A stretch of DNA of 64,000 nucleotides from Pelagibacterium halotolerans B2 (GCF_000230555.1 NC_016078.1:310001-374000), one strand, 5' to 3'. Counted from the first letter of the stretch, positions 9,570 through 18,633 are shown. Numbers and translations: made by a program. The notes: a model not told the origin generated them from the letters alone.

Positions 9570-11015
9570 TCAGGCACGCCAGAAGCGCGGTGTGAACAGC
9601 ACAAGCACCATGAGCACTTCGAGCCTGCCCACCAGCATGCCGATGGTCAAAAGCCATTTGGTAACATCGGAAACGCCCGCAAAACTTCCTGCTGGCCCTA
9701 ATTCGGGGCTGAGCGCCGGCCCGACATTGGAAATTGCTGTCGCCGCGGCTCCCAGCGCGTCCAGCGGTTCCAGACCGGACAGCGACAGCAGCACCGCGAG
9801 CAAAAGAAAGCTCGAAAAATAGATGAAGACGAAGCTTTGTACCGATGTCGAAACGGTGTCGGGCAGGGGCCGGCCGTTGTAGCGTTTGACATAGACCAGG
9901 GACGGAAAGACGATCTCGCGAATATGCTGGTAAAGATCGCGTGCCAGCACCTGAAAGCGGAAGATCTTGATGCCGCACGAGGTCGAGCCCGTGCAGCCTC
10001 CGATAAACATGATGACAAAGAACAGCGACGCCGCCAACGGTCCCCAGGTCGAAAAGTCGGCGACCCCAAAGCCACTGCCGGTAATGATCGAAACGACCGA
10101 AAACAGCCCGTGCCGAAATGCTTCCTCGCCCCTAGCAATGTCGCCGGTCAACTGCACGAAAACCACGATCATCGTGGCCAGTCCGATCAGATAGAGGAAC
10201 AACCGGACCTGGGAATCGCGGAACAACTCCCCGAATGAGCCTTGCAGCATGCCGACATAGAGCACGAAGGGCAGGGCGCCCAGGATCATGAACACCACCG
10301 AGACGTAATGAATCGCTGGCTGATCGAAGGCGCCCAGCGAGGCGTCGCGGGTCGAAAATCCGCCCGTCGCCACCGTCGAGAGCGAGTGGACCAGCGCATC
10401 GAACGCACCCATTCCGGCCAGCCAGTAGGCGACCGCGCAAGCAAAAGTGAGGATGCAATAAACGATGACCATGGCCGTGGCGATCTGCGCGGCCGCAGGA
10501 AGGATCTTGTCGGGCGTCTCGAACGCCTCGGCGCGGAACATCTGCATGCCGCCAACCCGCAGCATGGGCAGAACGGCAATCGCCATCACCACCACGCCCA
10601 GCCCCCCGAACCATTGCAGCAATCCGCGCCACAACAGGATGCCGGGGGCTGTGGTGTCGAGCGTCGTGATGACCGTCGACCCGGTCGTGGTGATCCCCGA
10701 CATGGCCTCGAACATCGCGTCGGTAAAGCTCAGGCCCAGATTGGACATATAGAGCGGCAGGGCGCCGAAAATCGTCAGCACCACCCAGATCGAGACCGTC
10801 ATCAGGAAGGCCTGGCGCAGGTTGAGCTCGGATTTGTGGCCCGTCGATGAGGCCCACAGTCCCGCACCGAAGATCATGGTGATCAGCGAGGCTGTGAGAA
10901 ACACCAGCCAGTCTTCATTGCCCACAACCAGATCGGCGAGGGCGGGCAGCAGCATGGCAAGACCGAGCGCTGCAGTAAGCGCGCCGATAGCCGAAAAGAT
11001 CGTGCGGAAATCCAT
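9570..11015 (-). CDS. trkH: Trk potassium uptake membrane subunit
   Basis: 481 aa, polytopic. TrkH forms the K+ channel-like subunit of the Trk system and needs a TrkA NAD-binding partner, which is not in this window. Four pore-loop repeats are visible by their glycine-centred filters, e.g. SGITTTGSTV, STVATGGFST, TGSGFG and STSCGIK (GGCTGSTSCG). It is convergent with the RND pump (6-base gap) and lies 42 bases downstream of metZ on the same strand. Confidence 0.92.
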   Translation of the reverse strand: MDFRTIFSAIGALTAALGLAMLLPALADLVVGNEDWLVFLTASLITMIFGAGLWASSTGHKSELNLRQAFLMTVSIWVVLTIFGALPLYMSNLGLSFTDAMFEAMSGITTTGSTVITTLDTTAPGILLWRGLLQWFGGLGVVVMAIAVLPMLRVGGMQMFRAEAFETPDKILPAAAQIATAMVIVYCILTFACAVAYWLAGMGAFDALVHSLSTVATGGFSTRDASLGAFDQPAIHYVSVVFMILGALPFVLYVGMLQGSFGELFRDSQVRLFLYLIGLATMIVVFVQLTGDIARGEEAFRHGLFSVVSIITGSGFGVADFSTWGPLAASLFFVIMFIGGCTGSTSCGIKIFRFQVLARDLYQHIREIVFPSLVYVKRYNGRPLPDTVSTSVQSFVFIYFSSFLLLAVLLSLSGLEPLDALGAAATAISNVGPALSPELGPAGSFAGVSDVTKWLLTIGMLVGRLEVLMVLVLFTPRFWRA

Positions 11016-11057
11016 GCCCGACTGTGCTGCGCCCTGTCGCCTGAAGAGGTTGGGAGA

Positions 11058-12266
11058 CTAGACCTGTTCGAGGGCAAACGAAAGATCGGCGATCAGATCG
11101 TCGGCATCCTCGAGCCCCACCGAAAGGCGCAACAGCCCGTCGGTGATGTCCATCTCGATCTTTTCCTCCGGTGTAAACCGTTGATGGGTGGTCGTCGCGG
11201 GATGAGAGATGATCGATTTCGCATCACCAAGATTGTTGGAAATTGCTATCACCGCCAGCGCATCGGCGAGAGCGAATGCCGCCTGTTTACTGCCTTTAGG
11301 CGTGAACGCAACCAGCGTCGATCCGGCTCCCATCTGTCGTTTCGCCAATTCGTATTGCGGATGTGAAGGATGGAACGGATAGGAAATCGAGTCGACCTTG
11401 GGATGATCGGCCAGAAAATCGGCGATCTTCGCAGCGCTTTCGGTCATCGCCTTGACACGCAGCGGCAGGGTTTCGAGTCCCTTGAGCAGCACCCAGGCGT
11501 TGAAGGGCGAAATCGATGGGCCGGTCTGGCGGATGATGGTGTGCACATCGGCCTCGATCAATTCCTTGCGCCCCAGAATCAATCCGCCCATGGCGCGGCC
11601 CTGACCGTCGATGTGCTTGGTGGCCGAATAGGTGACGAGATCGGCGCCGAGCTCCAATGGTTTCTGCCAGACGGGTGTTGCAAAGACATTGTCGACGATC
11701 AGCACGGCGCCATGGGCATGAGCAATCTCGGCAACCGCTTTGATGTCGACAAGTTCGAGCGTCGGGTTGGTCGGGGTCTCGACAAACACCACCTTGGTGT
11801 TGGGCTTCATGGCACGCGCGAAATTTTCAGGGTCGCGGCCATCCACAAGGCTCGATTCAACGCCCCAGCGCGGCATATAGGTCTCGATCACGAACCGGCA
11901 TCCACCGAACAGCGCCCGCGCCGCAACCACATGGTCGCCGGCCCGAAGCTGGCTCATCACGGCCGTGGTGACTGCGGCCATGCCCGTCGCCGTCGCGCGC
12001 GCCGCTTCAGCGCCTTCGAGCAGTGCCGCCCGTTGCTGGAACATTTCCACTGTGGGGTTGGAAAAGCGCGAATAGATGTGCCCTGGTTCTTCGCCCTTGA
12101 AGCGCGCTTCCGCGCCGCCCGAGGTGGGATAGACGAAACCGGAATTGAAAAAGATCGCCTCGGAGGTTTCCCCATGCTGGGAGCGCTCCATGCCGCCATG
12201 CACCAGCATCGTCTGCGCCTTGCGGCGCTTGGGATCGAAGAGCGGATTGCTGGTCTTGTCAGACAT
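11058..12266 (-). CDS. metZ: O-succinylhomoserine sulfhydrylase
   Basis: 402 aa Cys/Met-metabolism PLP enzyme; makes homocysteine directly from O-succinylhomoserine and sulfide, the direct-sulfhydrylation route to methionine. PLP lysine in SATKHIDGQGR; substrate arginine region and the SRFSNPTVEMFQ segment are conserved. Start ATG at 12264-12266 has GAGGT about seven bases upstream. The gene stands behind a SAM-II riboswitch and an intrinsic hairpin terminator, so expression should fall when S-adenosylmethionine is high. metZ rather than metB or metC is supported by that control and the Pseudomonas/Rhizobium-like N-terminus (HGGMERSQHGETSEAIF). Confidence 0.93.
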   Translation of the reverse strand: MSDKTSNPLFDPKRRKAQTMLVHGGMERSQHGETSEAIFFNSGFVYPTSGGAEARFKGEEPGHIYSRFSNPTVEMFQQRAALLEGAEAARATATGMAAVTTAVMSQLRAGDHVVAARALFGGCRFVIETYMPRWGVESSLVDGRDPENFARAMKPNTKVVFVETPTNPTLELVDIKAVAEIAHAHGAVLIVDNVFATPVWQKPLELGADLVTYSATKHIDGQGRAMGGLILGRKELIEADVHTIIRQTGPSISPFNAWVLLKGLETLPLRVKAMTESAAKIADFLADHPKVDSISYPFHPSHPQYELAKRQMGAGSTLVAFTPKGSKQAAFALADALAVIAISNNLGDAKSIISHPATTTHQRFTPEEKIEMDITDGLLRLSVGLEDADDLIADLSFALEQV

Positions 12267-12282
12267 GGATGTACCTCAAACG

Positions 12283-12310
12283 AAAAAACCGGCGCGCGAT
12301 GCGGCCGGTT
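12283..12310 (-). terminator. Intrinsic terminator in the metZ leader
   Basis: Read on the minus strand: AACCGGC (12304-12310) and GCCGGTT (12287-12293) form a 7-bp stem, followed by a T run. It sits between the SAM-II aptamer and the metZ ribosome binding site, so it can end transcription before metZ. Confidence 0.8.
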
Positions 12311-12318
12311 CGAACTGG

Positions 12319-12376
12319 TCACTTTAGCAGTCTTTTTTAAGGTGGCCTGCAATCGGACCGGCCAAATCACCACCAA
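12319..12376 (-). promoter_or_regulatory. SAM-II riboswitch upstream of metZ
   Basis: On the minus strand the leader contains GGTGGTGATTTGG, then TTGCAGGCCACC, then an A-rich stretch and GCTAAAG. These are the conserved blocks of the SAM-II (metA-type) pseudoknot riboswitch: P1 is GGTGG/CCACC, the GATTTG and TTGCA-GCCAC segments line the ligand pocket, and the 3' GCTAAA pairs back into the loop. SAM-II aptamers typically precede metA/metZ/metX in alphaproteobacteria. The presence of a terminator just downstream suggests transcriptional control here. Confidence 0.88.
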
Positions 12377-12482
12377 CTGCACCACAGCGCAGTCAGCACT
12401 GAGTTACTCCCAAATGGCGCTTGGCGTCAATCGCCTCAATTGGTAAGCCAGTGCAAAGGGTTTGCATGAGGCGCACGGGGAT

Positions 12483-13586
12483 ATGAGCAACACTTGGCCA
12501 ACCGGAGTATTTTCCGCCAGGCTGATCCAGAACTTGTCCGATGAAGGTGCGATCAGCGCCGGCCGGCCCTACGACCCCGATCAGATACAACCGGCGAGCC
12601 TCGATCTGCGGCTCGGCGAAACCGCCTTCCGCGTGCGCTCGAGTTTTCTCCCCGGCCCGGGCAAGACGGTGACCGAGCGGATCGAAACCTTAAAGCTCCA
12701 CGAGATTGACCTGACGAAAGGCGCTGTTCTCGAACGGGGCTGCGTTTATATCGTGCCGCTCCTTGAAAGCCTCGACCTGCCCGAAACGGTCAGCGCCTCG
12801 GCCAATCCAAAATCCTCCACCGGACGGCTCGACATCTTTACCCGCGTCATTTCCGATGCAGCGCGCAGCTTCGATATCGTCCCAGCCGGGTACAAGGGCG
12901 CGCTCTATCTCGAAATTTCCCCCCGCACCTTCCCGGTTCTGGTGCGCACTGGCTCGCGCCTGTCCCAGATGCGGTTCCGGGTCGGTGACGCCCGCCTCGA
13001 TGCCGCCGGTCACAAGGCGCTTCATGCCGAACAGACACTGGTTTTCGATCCCAACATGGATGTGGGTGAGGGCGTCTCGCTGTCCATCGATCTGGTCGGC
13101 GAGGGCCGCAACGGCTTGATCGGCTTTCGCTCCAAGCGGCATACGGCGGTTGTCGATGTCGATAAGAAAAACGCGCTCGATGTCCTCGATTATTGGGACC
13201 CTCTGGTTAATCGTGGCTCGGGCGAGCTGATCCTTGATCCCGACGAGTTCTATATTCTCGTCTCGCGCGAGAGCGTGCACGTGCCGCCCGATTATGCCGC
13301 CGAGATGGTGCCCTTCGATCCGCTGGTCGGTGAGTTTCGTGTCCACTATGCCGGCTTTTTCGATCCCGGCTTCGGGCATTCGGCCGCCGGTGGAACCGGG
13401 TCGCGCGCCGTGCTTGAAGTCCGCAGCCGCGAAGTGCCTTTCCTTCTGGGTCACGGCCAGACCATAGGGCGTCTGATCTATGAGAAGATGGCCGAACGGC
13501 CAGAGATGCTCTACGGCTCGGCGCTCGGATCGAACTATCAGGCCCAGAGCCTGAAACTCTCCAAGCACTTCAAATCCTATCCCTGA
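12483..13586 (+). CDS. dcd: 2'-deoxycytidine 5'-triphosphate deaminase, long form
   Basis: 367 aa. Dcd deaminates dCTP to dUTP for thymidylate synthesis. The usual bacterial enzyme is about 190 aa; this one is the long alphaproteobacterial form in which the fold appears twice. The first half carries QIQPASLDLRLG and the conserved SSTGRLDIFTRVISD block, while the second half repeats the beta-rich architecture (GELILDPDEFYIL, FDPGFGH) with weaker similarity. Start ATG at 12483 preferred over 12462 for length. It is divergent from metZ, with the riboswitch region between them, and convergent with proX across a terminator. Confidence 0.87.
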   Translation: MSNTWPTGVFSARLIQNLSDEGAISAGRPYDPDQIQPASLDLRLGETAFRVRSSFLPGPGKTVTERIETLKLHEIDLTKGAVLERGCVYIVPLLESLDLPETVSASANPKSSTGRLDIFTRVISDAARSFDIVPAGYKGALYLEISPRTFPVLVRTGSRLSQMRFRVGDARLDAAGHKALHAEQTLVFDPNMDVGEGVSLSIDLVGEGRNGLIGFRSKRHTAVVDVDKKNALDVLDYWDPLVNRGSGELILDPDEFYILVSRESVHVPPDYAAEMVPFDPLVGEFRVHYAGFFDPGFGHSAAGGTGSRAVLEVRSREVPFLLGHGQTIGRLIYEKMAERPEMLYGSALGSNYQAQSLKLSKHFKSYP

Positions 13587-13594
13587 ACAAAAAA

Positions 13595-13618
13595 AAGGCC
13601 GGGGCGAACCCCGGCCTT
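13595..13618. terminator. Bidirectional intrinsic terminator between dcd and proX
   Basis: Perfect 10-bp stem AAGGCCGGGG / CCCCGGCCTT (13595-13604, 13609-13618) with a CGAA loop. An A run precedes it and a T-rich tract follows, so it can stop both convergent transcripts. Confidence 0.92.
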
Positions 13619-13646
13619 CTCTTTTTGTTGAGCGCTAAAGCGTCGC

Positions 13647-14663
13647 TTACGAAGCGGCGCGGGCGGCGTCGAGCCAGCCGTCGACAGCGTCGCGATTGTC
13701 TTCAATCCACTGGGCGGCCTGGGCTTCGATGTCGTCGTCGCCAGCGTTCATCGCCGCGTTCTGGGCAAAGATGTCGCCGAGCGGAATTTCCACGGCTTCG
13801 AGCAGTGCGCCGACCGCAGGATTTTCACCCAGGAACGCTGAATTGACGACCGGGTTGATGTCGTTGGCCGGAAACCCGAGCGTGCACGGATCATTGACGC
13901 ACCCTTCCACGCCATCGAGCACCGCAGCGTCGGCGAGGCTCATGTCGGGAAGGTCGACCTCGGGCACCTCGATCCACATCACGTCTTCACCTGGGACCAG
14001 CTCATTGACCGTCCAGTTCGGGGTCCATGTGTAGAACAGGATGTTCTCGCCCGATTCATAGGCGGCGACCGCATCGGCCATGGAAGCTGCGTAGCCAGCC
14101 TTGATGGGGTTGATGTGATCGCGAAGATCATAGGCATCGAGATGGTGTTCTATGTTGATCTCGCAGCCCCAGCCTGGAGGGCAGGCGACCATGTCCGCCA
14201 GGCCGTCGCCATTGCGGTCGAAGGCTTCCTTCACTTCATCGCGCTTGAAATCTTCAAGCGAAGTGATGCCGAACTCCTCGATTGCCGAGGCGTTCACCAG
14301 ATAGCCTTCCAGCGCCCCGCCTTCGGCAACGGCACCCACAAGCTCAGCGCCCTGGCTGAAGGTATCTTCATAGGTGTTGTGCAGCGGGAACCAGCCATTG
14401 ACCCACAGATCCATGTCCCCCTGCGCTACCGACTGGTAGAACGGGGGATTGTCCAGCGTGGTGATCTGGGGAACCTCATATCCGAGCTCCTGGAGGAGCT
14501 GGCGGTAGATTTCGGCATGGAACCAGCCGGTATCCCATGTCGCCTGCGCCATGTTGACGGTGACGCCTTCGCCAGGATTGTCCTGGGCGATCGCGGCGAC
14601 CGGTGCTGTGCCCAGAACGGCGACAGCGGTCAGGGATACGAGAGTGTTTTTGAGACTGAACAT
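13647..14663 (-). CDS. proX: Glycine betaine/proline ABC transporter substrate-binding protein
   Basis: 338 aa. N-terminal signal peptide (residues 1-26, ending AAIAQ). The OpuAC-type domain binds betaine-like quaternary amines in the periplasm and delivers them to ProW. Visible features: VNMAQATWDTGWFHAE, the aromatic-rich pocket segments DLWVNGWFPLH and FYTWTPNW, and two cysteines (CPPGWGC) likely to be disulfide-bonded. It is the last gene of a proV-proW-proX operon and is separated from proW by 134 bases with two hairpins. Confidence 0.92.
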   Translation of the reverse strand: MFSLKNTLVSLTAVAVLGTAPVAAIAQDNPGEGVTVNMAQATWDTGWFHAEIYRQLLQELGYEVPQITTLDNPPFYQSVAQGDMDLWVNGWFPLHNTYEDTFSQGAELVGAVAEGGALEGYLVNASAIEEFGITSLEDFKRDEVKEAFDRNGDGLADMVACPPGWGCEINIEHHLDAYDLRDHINPIKAGYAASMADAVAAYESGENILFYTWTPNWTVNELVPGEDVMWIEVPEVDLPDMSLADAAVLDGVEGCVNDPCTLGFPANDINPVVNSAFLGENPAVGALLEAVEIPLGDIFAQNAAMNAGDDDIEAQAAQWIEDNRDAVDGWLDAARAAS

Positions 14664-14726
14664 GATGCTTCTGTCTCCTCTTTCTTTTGGTCTTCAGATG
14701 GACGGGGCCTGGCCCGCCATGCGGAA

Positions 14727-14779
14727 GCCTGGGCAGATTGAGCCCAGGCGATAGAAGCGGCGGCAAATGGCGCCGCCGC
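14727..14779 (-). promoter_or_regulatory. Tandem hairpins in the proW-proX gap
   Basis: Two perfect 8-bp inverted repeats lie side by side: GCCTGGGC / GCCCAGGC (14727-14734, 14742-14749) and GCGGCGGC / GCCGCCGC (14757-14764, 14772-14779). Neither has a T tract. Such intercistronic stems commonly shield an mRNA end and raise the level of a binding protein relative to its membrane partners; that role is inferred. Confidence 0.7.
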
Positions 14780-14797
14780 GTCATCGGAAGCGGCCCC

Positions 14798-15730
14798 TCA
14801 GGCCGCCTTCTTGGTTTCGCCCAGGGGGCGTGTGCCCCTGAAGCGAATGAGATTGAACAGCACCTGCCGCAGGGACACGGTGTTGCCGGCGTTCTTTTCG
14901 CCCAGCCCTTGCGTAATGCGGTCGAGAACGATGGCGAGGATAACGATCCCCACGCCACCCGCGGTCGCGCCGCCGACGTCAAGGCGTCCAAGCCCGGTAT
15001 TGACCACCAGGCCAAGTCCGCCCGCACCGATCAGTGCGGCAATGACCACCATCGAGAGCGCCAGCATCAGGGTCTGATTGAGACCGGCCATGATCGTGCG
15101 CAGCGCCAGCGGAATCTGCAGGTCCACAAGCATCTGCCAGCCGGTCGAACCGAACGCCTGAGCCGCTTCGATCAGGTCTCCGCGCACATTGCGGATACCA
15201 AGGTTGGTCAGCCGGATGATCGGTGGCAGCGCAAAGATGATGGTGGCGATGATGCCCGGCGCCATGCCCACGCCAAACAGCATGACGATGGGCACCAGAT
15301 AAACGAACGACGGAATGGTCTGCATGATATCGAGGATCGGACGCACGACCTTCCAGGTCATGTCGCTGCGCGCCGCCAGAATACCGACCGGGATGCCGAT
15401 GACGGCACAGAACAGCACCGAGGTTATGATCATGGCCAGCGTCGTCATGGTCTCGGGCCAAAGCCCGATCATGTCGATGAAGGCAAAGCCGATCAGCGTG
15501 AAAATCGCCATGCCGCGTCCGGCCCATTTCCATGCCGCCAGCGCAAAGGCGCCGGTGGTCAGGAGCATCGGCACGAAATTGAAGAAATCGTCCAGAGCGT
15601 TGAGTACCATGGTAATCGGCACCTGGGCCGCGCGAAAGGCCGGCCGGAAATTGGGTACAAGCCACCCGCGGACGAAATCGTTGATCCAGTCGTCGAAGGG
15701 GATGATGAGGAGGTCGCCGGGACTAAACAT
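14798..15730 (-). CDS. proW: Glycine betaine/proline ABC transporter permease
   Basis: 310 aa, with about six to seven membrane segments and the EAA loop (LIEAAQAFGSTGWQMLVDLQIPLA) that docks the ATPase. Start ATG at 15730 lies inside the proV 3' end; the two frames overlap by eight bases (ATGTTTAG), which indicates coupled translation. Upstream in-frame residues belong to proV in another frame and were discarded. It works with ProV and ProX in osmoprotectant import. Confidence 0.92.
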   Translation of the reverse strand: MFSPGDLLIIPFDDWINDFVRGWLVPNFRPAFRAAQVPITMVLNALDDFFNFVPMLLTTGAFALAAWKWAGRGMAIFTLIGFAFIDMIGLWPETMTTLAMIITSVLFCAVIGIPVGILAARSDMTWKVVRPILDIMQTIPSFVYLVPIVMLFGVGMAPGIIATIIFALPPIIRLTNLGIRNVRGDLIEAAQAFGSTGWQMLVDLQIPLALRTIMAGLNQTLMLALSMVVIAALIGAGGLGLVVNTGLGRLDVGGATAGGVGIVILAIVLDRITQGLGEKNAGNTVSLRQVLFNLIRFRGTRPLGETKKAA

Positions 15731-16982
15731 TCGTGCGCTCCTTTTCTGAAGAGGTTTCGGGCGCTGGAACGGGCGCATCGGGTGCTGCCTCTTCGGGGTC
15801 ACCCGAAAGCTGGGCGAACACGTCCTGAGGTTCGACGACGCCGACGAGCCGATCCTTGTCATCGGTCACCGCGATGGGCAATCCGGCGCTTGCCGAACCG
15901 TAAAGTTCATTGAGCTGCTGGTCCGCGTCGGCGGTGGGATACTCGGTAAGCATCACATCCTCCAACACCGGATTGGGCATGCCATTGTCGAGCGTTGCCG
16001 CCGCCAAATCCTGATAGGTGACGATGCCCGCCACCTTGTCCTTGGCATCGACCACATAGAGCGCGTTGCGGTTGAGGTCTTCCATGGTGCGCATGGCGTC
16101 CTCGGCATTGTCCGTGCCCAGCCTGACCGAGGCGGGATCGTTGGAGACGTCCTCGGCAGTAAACACCCGTCCCCTGTCGATGTCGGCGACGAATGCGGCG
16201 ACATAATCATCTGCCGGGTTGGAAACGATCTCCTGCGCCGAGCCGACCTGAACGAATTTGCCGTCTTTCATGATGGCGATCTTGTCGCCCAGCAGCAGTG
16301 CTTCGTTGAGATCGTGCGTGATGAACACTATGGTCTTTTTGAGCGTCTTCTGAAGAGCCAGCAATTCGTCCTGCATCTCGCGCCGGATCAGCGGGTCGAG
16401 CGCACCGAACGGCTCGTCCATGAGCAGCACTTCTGGACCGGTTGCAAGCCCGCGAGCCAGCCCCACGCGCTGCTGCATGCCGCCGGAAAGCTCTGAGGGC
16501 AGACTGTCGGCCCAGGCCGCAAGGCCAACCTGCTCGAGAGACTTGAGTGCCCGTTCGCGGCGCTCAGCGGGCTTTACGCCCTTTACCTTCAGGCCATAGG
16601 CGGCGTTATCGGCGACAGACCAGTGGGGAAACAGCGCAAAATGCTGGAACACCATGGTGATCTTTTCGCGTCTGATCCGACGAAGCTGCTCCTGCGAGCA
16701 GGTCGCTACGTCCTCGCCGTCAATCATGATCGAGCCCGAAGTGGGCGGGATCAGGCCATTGAGCATGCGCACCAGGGTCGATTTGCCTGAACCCGAGAGT
16801 CCCATGACGACGAAGATTTCACCTTCGCCCACATCGAAACTCGCATCCTGCACACCCACCGTGGCACCCGTCTGCTCGAGAATGTCTTCCTTGGACGTGC
16901 CCGCATCGAGCAGTTCGAGCGCGTCGGCGGTTTTCTCTCCGAAGACCTTGAAGACGTTTCGCACTGATAACTTGACTGCCAT
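15723..16982 (-). CDS. proV: Glycine betaine/proline ABC transporter ATP-binding protein
   Basis: 419 aa from the ATG at 16980-16982, which has AAGGAGACT directly upstream. Walker A GLSGSGKST, signature LSGGMQQRVGLA, Walker B LLMDEPFGALD and the H-loop FITHDLNEA are complete. A C-terminal pair of CBS domains (about residues 285-395) is the ionic-strength sensor in OpuA-type transporters. The tail is acidic and proline-rich. It is the first gene of the operon. Confidence 0.93.
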   Translation of the reverse strand: MAVKLSVRNVFKVFGEKTADALELLDAGTSKEDILEQTGATVGVQDASFDVGEGEIFVVMGLSGSGKSTLVRMLNGLIPPTSGSIMIDGEDVATCSQEQLRRIRREKITMVFQHFALFPHWSVADNAAYGLKVKGVKPAERRERALKSLEQVGLAAWADSLPSELSGGMQQRVGLARGLATGPEVLLMDEPFGALDPLIRREMQDELLALQKTLKKTIVFITHDLNEALLLGDKIAIMKDGKFVQVGSAQEIVSNPADDYVAAFVADIDRGRVFTAEDVSNDPASVRLGTDNAEDAMRTMEDLNRNALYVVDAKDKVAGIVTYQDLAAATLDNGMPNPVLEDVMLTEYPTADADQQLNELYGSASAGLPIAVTDDKDRLVGVVEPQDVFAQLSGDPEEAAPDAPVPAPETSSEKERTNV

Positions 16983-17367
16983 GAGTCTCCTTGTTGAAAA
17001 TCTGCAGTAAACGACTGTAAATATCGCCCTGTATTCGTTATATAGTTGCTGAGCACAAAAAGACACCGCGCCAGAATCGACGTCGAGGCTGGCCGGTCAT
17101 CGCGCTACAATAGAATGTTGATTTATGATATTAACCGCCCCAGCCGGCGATATCAACAGCGGCATGACGATTTTTTGCCGCAATTACCGCATCGATAACA
17201 TCTGGTCGCGCGGTGGATGGCGGCGTGATGGCGAAAAACAACTCAAATATCGCTAGGATAAACTTTTTGGGAGCCATCGACCGGCATCCGGAGTGAGCTC
17301 GTATACGCGACTTGACGGTCGGCCCGATTTGCAGCACACAAGCACTCGTTCAGCGCCGATGCGCCGT
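16983..17367. other. Intergenic region between proV and tRNA-Gly
   Basis: 385 bases with no convincing gene; it is more AT-rich than its surroundings, particularly at 17000-17150. It must contain the leftward proV operon promoter and the rightward tRNA promoter. I see no clear operator or repeat. The open frames here lack coding character. Confidence 0.6.
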
Positions 17368-17441
17368 GCGGGTGTAGCTCAATGGTAGAGCAGAAGCTTC
17401 CCAAGCTTACGACGAGGGTTCGATTCCCTTCACCCGCTCCA
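17368..17441 (+). tRNA. tRNA-Gly (anticodon CCC)
   Basis: 74 bases with an encoded CCA end. Acceptor GCGGGTG (17368-17374) pairs with CACCCGC (17431-17437); D arm GCTC-AATGGTA-GAGC; anticodon loop TTCCCAA gives CCC for GGG codons; T arm AGGG-TTCGATT-CCCT. A T run (17442-17447) follows and may end transcription. Confidence 0.95.
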
Positions 17442-17526
17442 TTTTTTCTAGCTCTTCCCCAGGCGCCTGAATATGCTTGAAAAAGGTGGGTCACGCCCGG
17501 CGTTTGGGGTGCGCCGACTGTCGCGG

Positions 17527-18486
17527 TCAGATCTCTGCCCGATCAGCGAGAAGATGCGTTGCGCAGTCTGCATCGGTGACTACGACATTGACGTGCCCGG
17601 CTCCAACGACGGCGCGCATTATGGTGTGCTTGTGCTCCCCGCCCGAGGCGACGATGCGCGTGGGGATTTTCCTGAAATCGCCGAGTTCCGGTGACATCAC
17701 CTGGTGGTTGAGCGGGTGGTCGATCTGCCGCCCTTCGCTGTCGACATAGCGGCCGATGACGTCGCCTACAGCGCCGGCGTTCACCAGATCGTTGGGCGTT
17801 ACCCCTTCGGGCAATCCGTATCGAACCTGAAGCGATCGGCCTGACACGTCACCGACGCTGACCAGTCCCACATCGGCGTTGCAGATTGCCTCGAGTGCCT
17901 TGCGGAAACTGTTCTGGGCAACGATGGCCCCGCGGGCTTCGGCGCTGTCCATATAGATCGGGGCGACCAGATAATTGCCGCTGGCCCCGAAACGCTCGGC
18001 AAAGCTGCGCACGATTTCGAATGTGTTGATCTCGGTGCCGTGGGTCAGCCCGCCCATGATCGAATAAACTTCGAGTTCTTCGAAATTCTGCGGCCGGGCC
18101 GACATTATGGTCTCGCGCAGGGTGGTGCCCCATCCCAGTCCGATGGTCCGTGGCTTGCGGGCATTGATCAACCGCGTGAGATAGTCGGCGGTTGCCTTGC
18201 CCAGCACCTTGTGCACGAGCGCCGGGTCGGATGGGGTGGGCACAACGACAGCGGCCTCAAGCCCGAATCTGTTGCACAGCCGCGCTTCGAGTTCGGCGCA
18301 CAGGCTGAGCGGGGAGTTGAAATGCACCGAAACCAGTCCGGTTTCGTGGGCCTGGGCCAGCATTTCGTTGACGCGCCGGCGCGTCAGGTTCAGTCGTGCC
18401 GCGATATTGGCCTGGGTCATGCCCTCGACATGATAGTACCACGCCGCCTGAACCATCAGGTCTTCGCTCTCGTCCTGCATCGTCAT
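17527..18486 (-). CDS. SorC/DeoR-family sugar-phosphate responsive regulator
   Basis: 319 aa. N-terminal helix-turn-helix (about residues 20-45, GMTQANIAARLNLTRRRVNEML), then the SorC sugar-binding domain with the typical TIGLGWGTTLRETI, IMGGL and VGLVSVGDV segments. Members bind phosphorylated sugars or polyols. It faces ugpB across a 147-base gap holding two near-identical CATATG-centred palindromes, so it very probably controls the ugp operon and itself. The effector is unknown; a glycerol-phosphate-type ligand would fit the operon. Confidence 0.9.
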   Translation of the reverse strand: MTMQDESEDLMVQAAWYYHVEGMTQANIAARLNLTRRRVNEMLAQAHETGLVSVHFNSPLSLCAELEARLCNRFGLEAAVVVPTPSDPALVHKVLGKATADYLTRLINARKPRTIGLGWGTTLRETIMSARPQNFEELEVYSIMGGLTHGTEINTFEIVRSFAERFGASGNYLVAPIYMDSAEARGAIVAQNSFRKALEAICNADVGLVSVGDVSGRSLQVRYGLPEGVTPNDLVNAGAVGDVIGRYVDSEGRQIDHPLNHQVMSPELGDFRKIPTRIVASGGEHKHTIMRAVVGAGHVNVVVTDADCATHLLADRAEI

Positions 18487-18494
18487 CCCTCGTT

Positions 18495-18528
18495 GTTACA
18501 TATGTCACGCGACCGTAACATATGTAAC
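18495..18528. promoter_or_regulatory. Twin operator of the SorC-type regulator
   Basis: Two near-palindromes share one core: GTTACATATGTCAC (18495-18508) and GTAACATATGTAAC (18515-18528). Their centres are 20 bp apart, about two helical turns, so both can be bound on the same face. They lie between the divergent regulator and ugpB. Confidence 0.78.
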
Positions 18529-18633
18529 GTAACGGTATCGAGCGACCGCAAGGCGGCATGATTTCAATTGCCGCGAACGGCGAGAAATTCAACCCGTTTC
18601 ATTCAGAAGCGGATCGAAACAAGGACGAAGACG

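Noticed and set aside
17368..17441. tRNA-Gly as an integration site for a genomic island
   Set aside because: No integrase, no direct repeat of the tRNA 3' end downstream, and the following operon has normal composition.
18529..18633. Pho box in front of ugpB
   Set aside because: I looked for tandem CTGTCAT-like repeats and found none; only the CATATG palindromes stand out.
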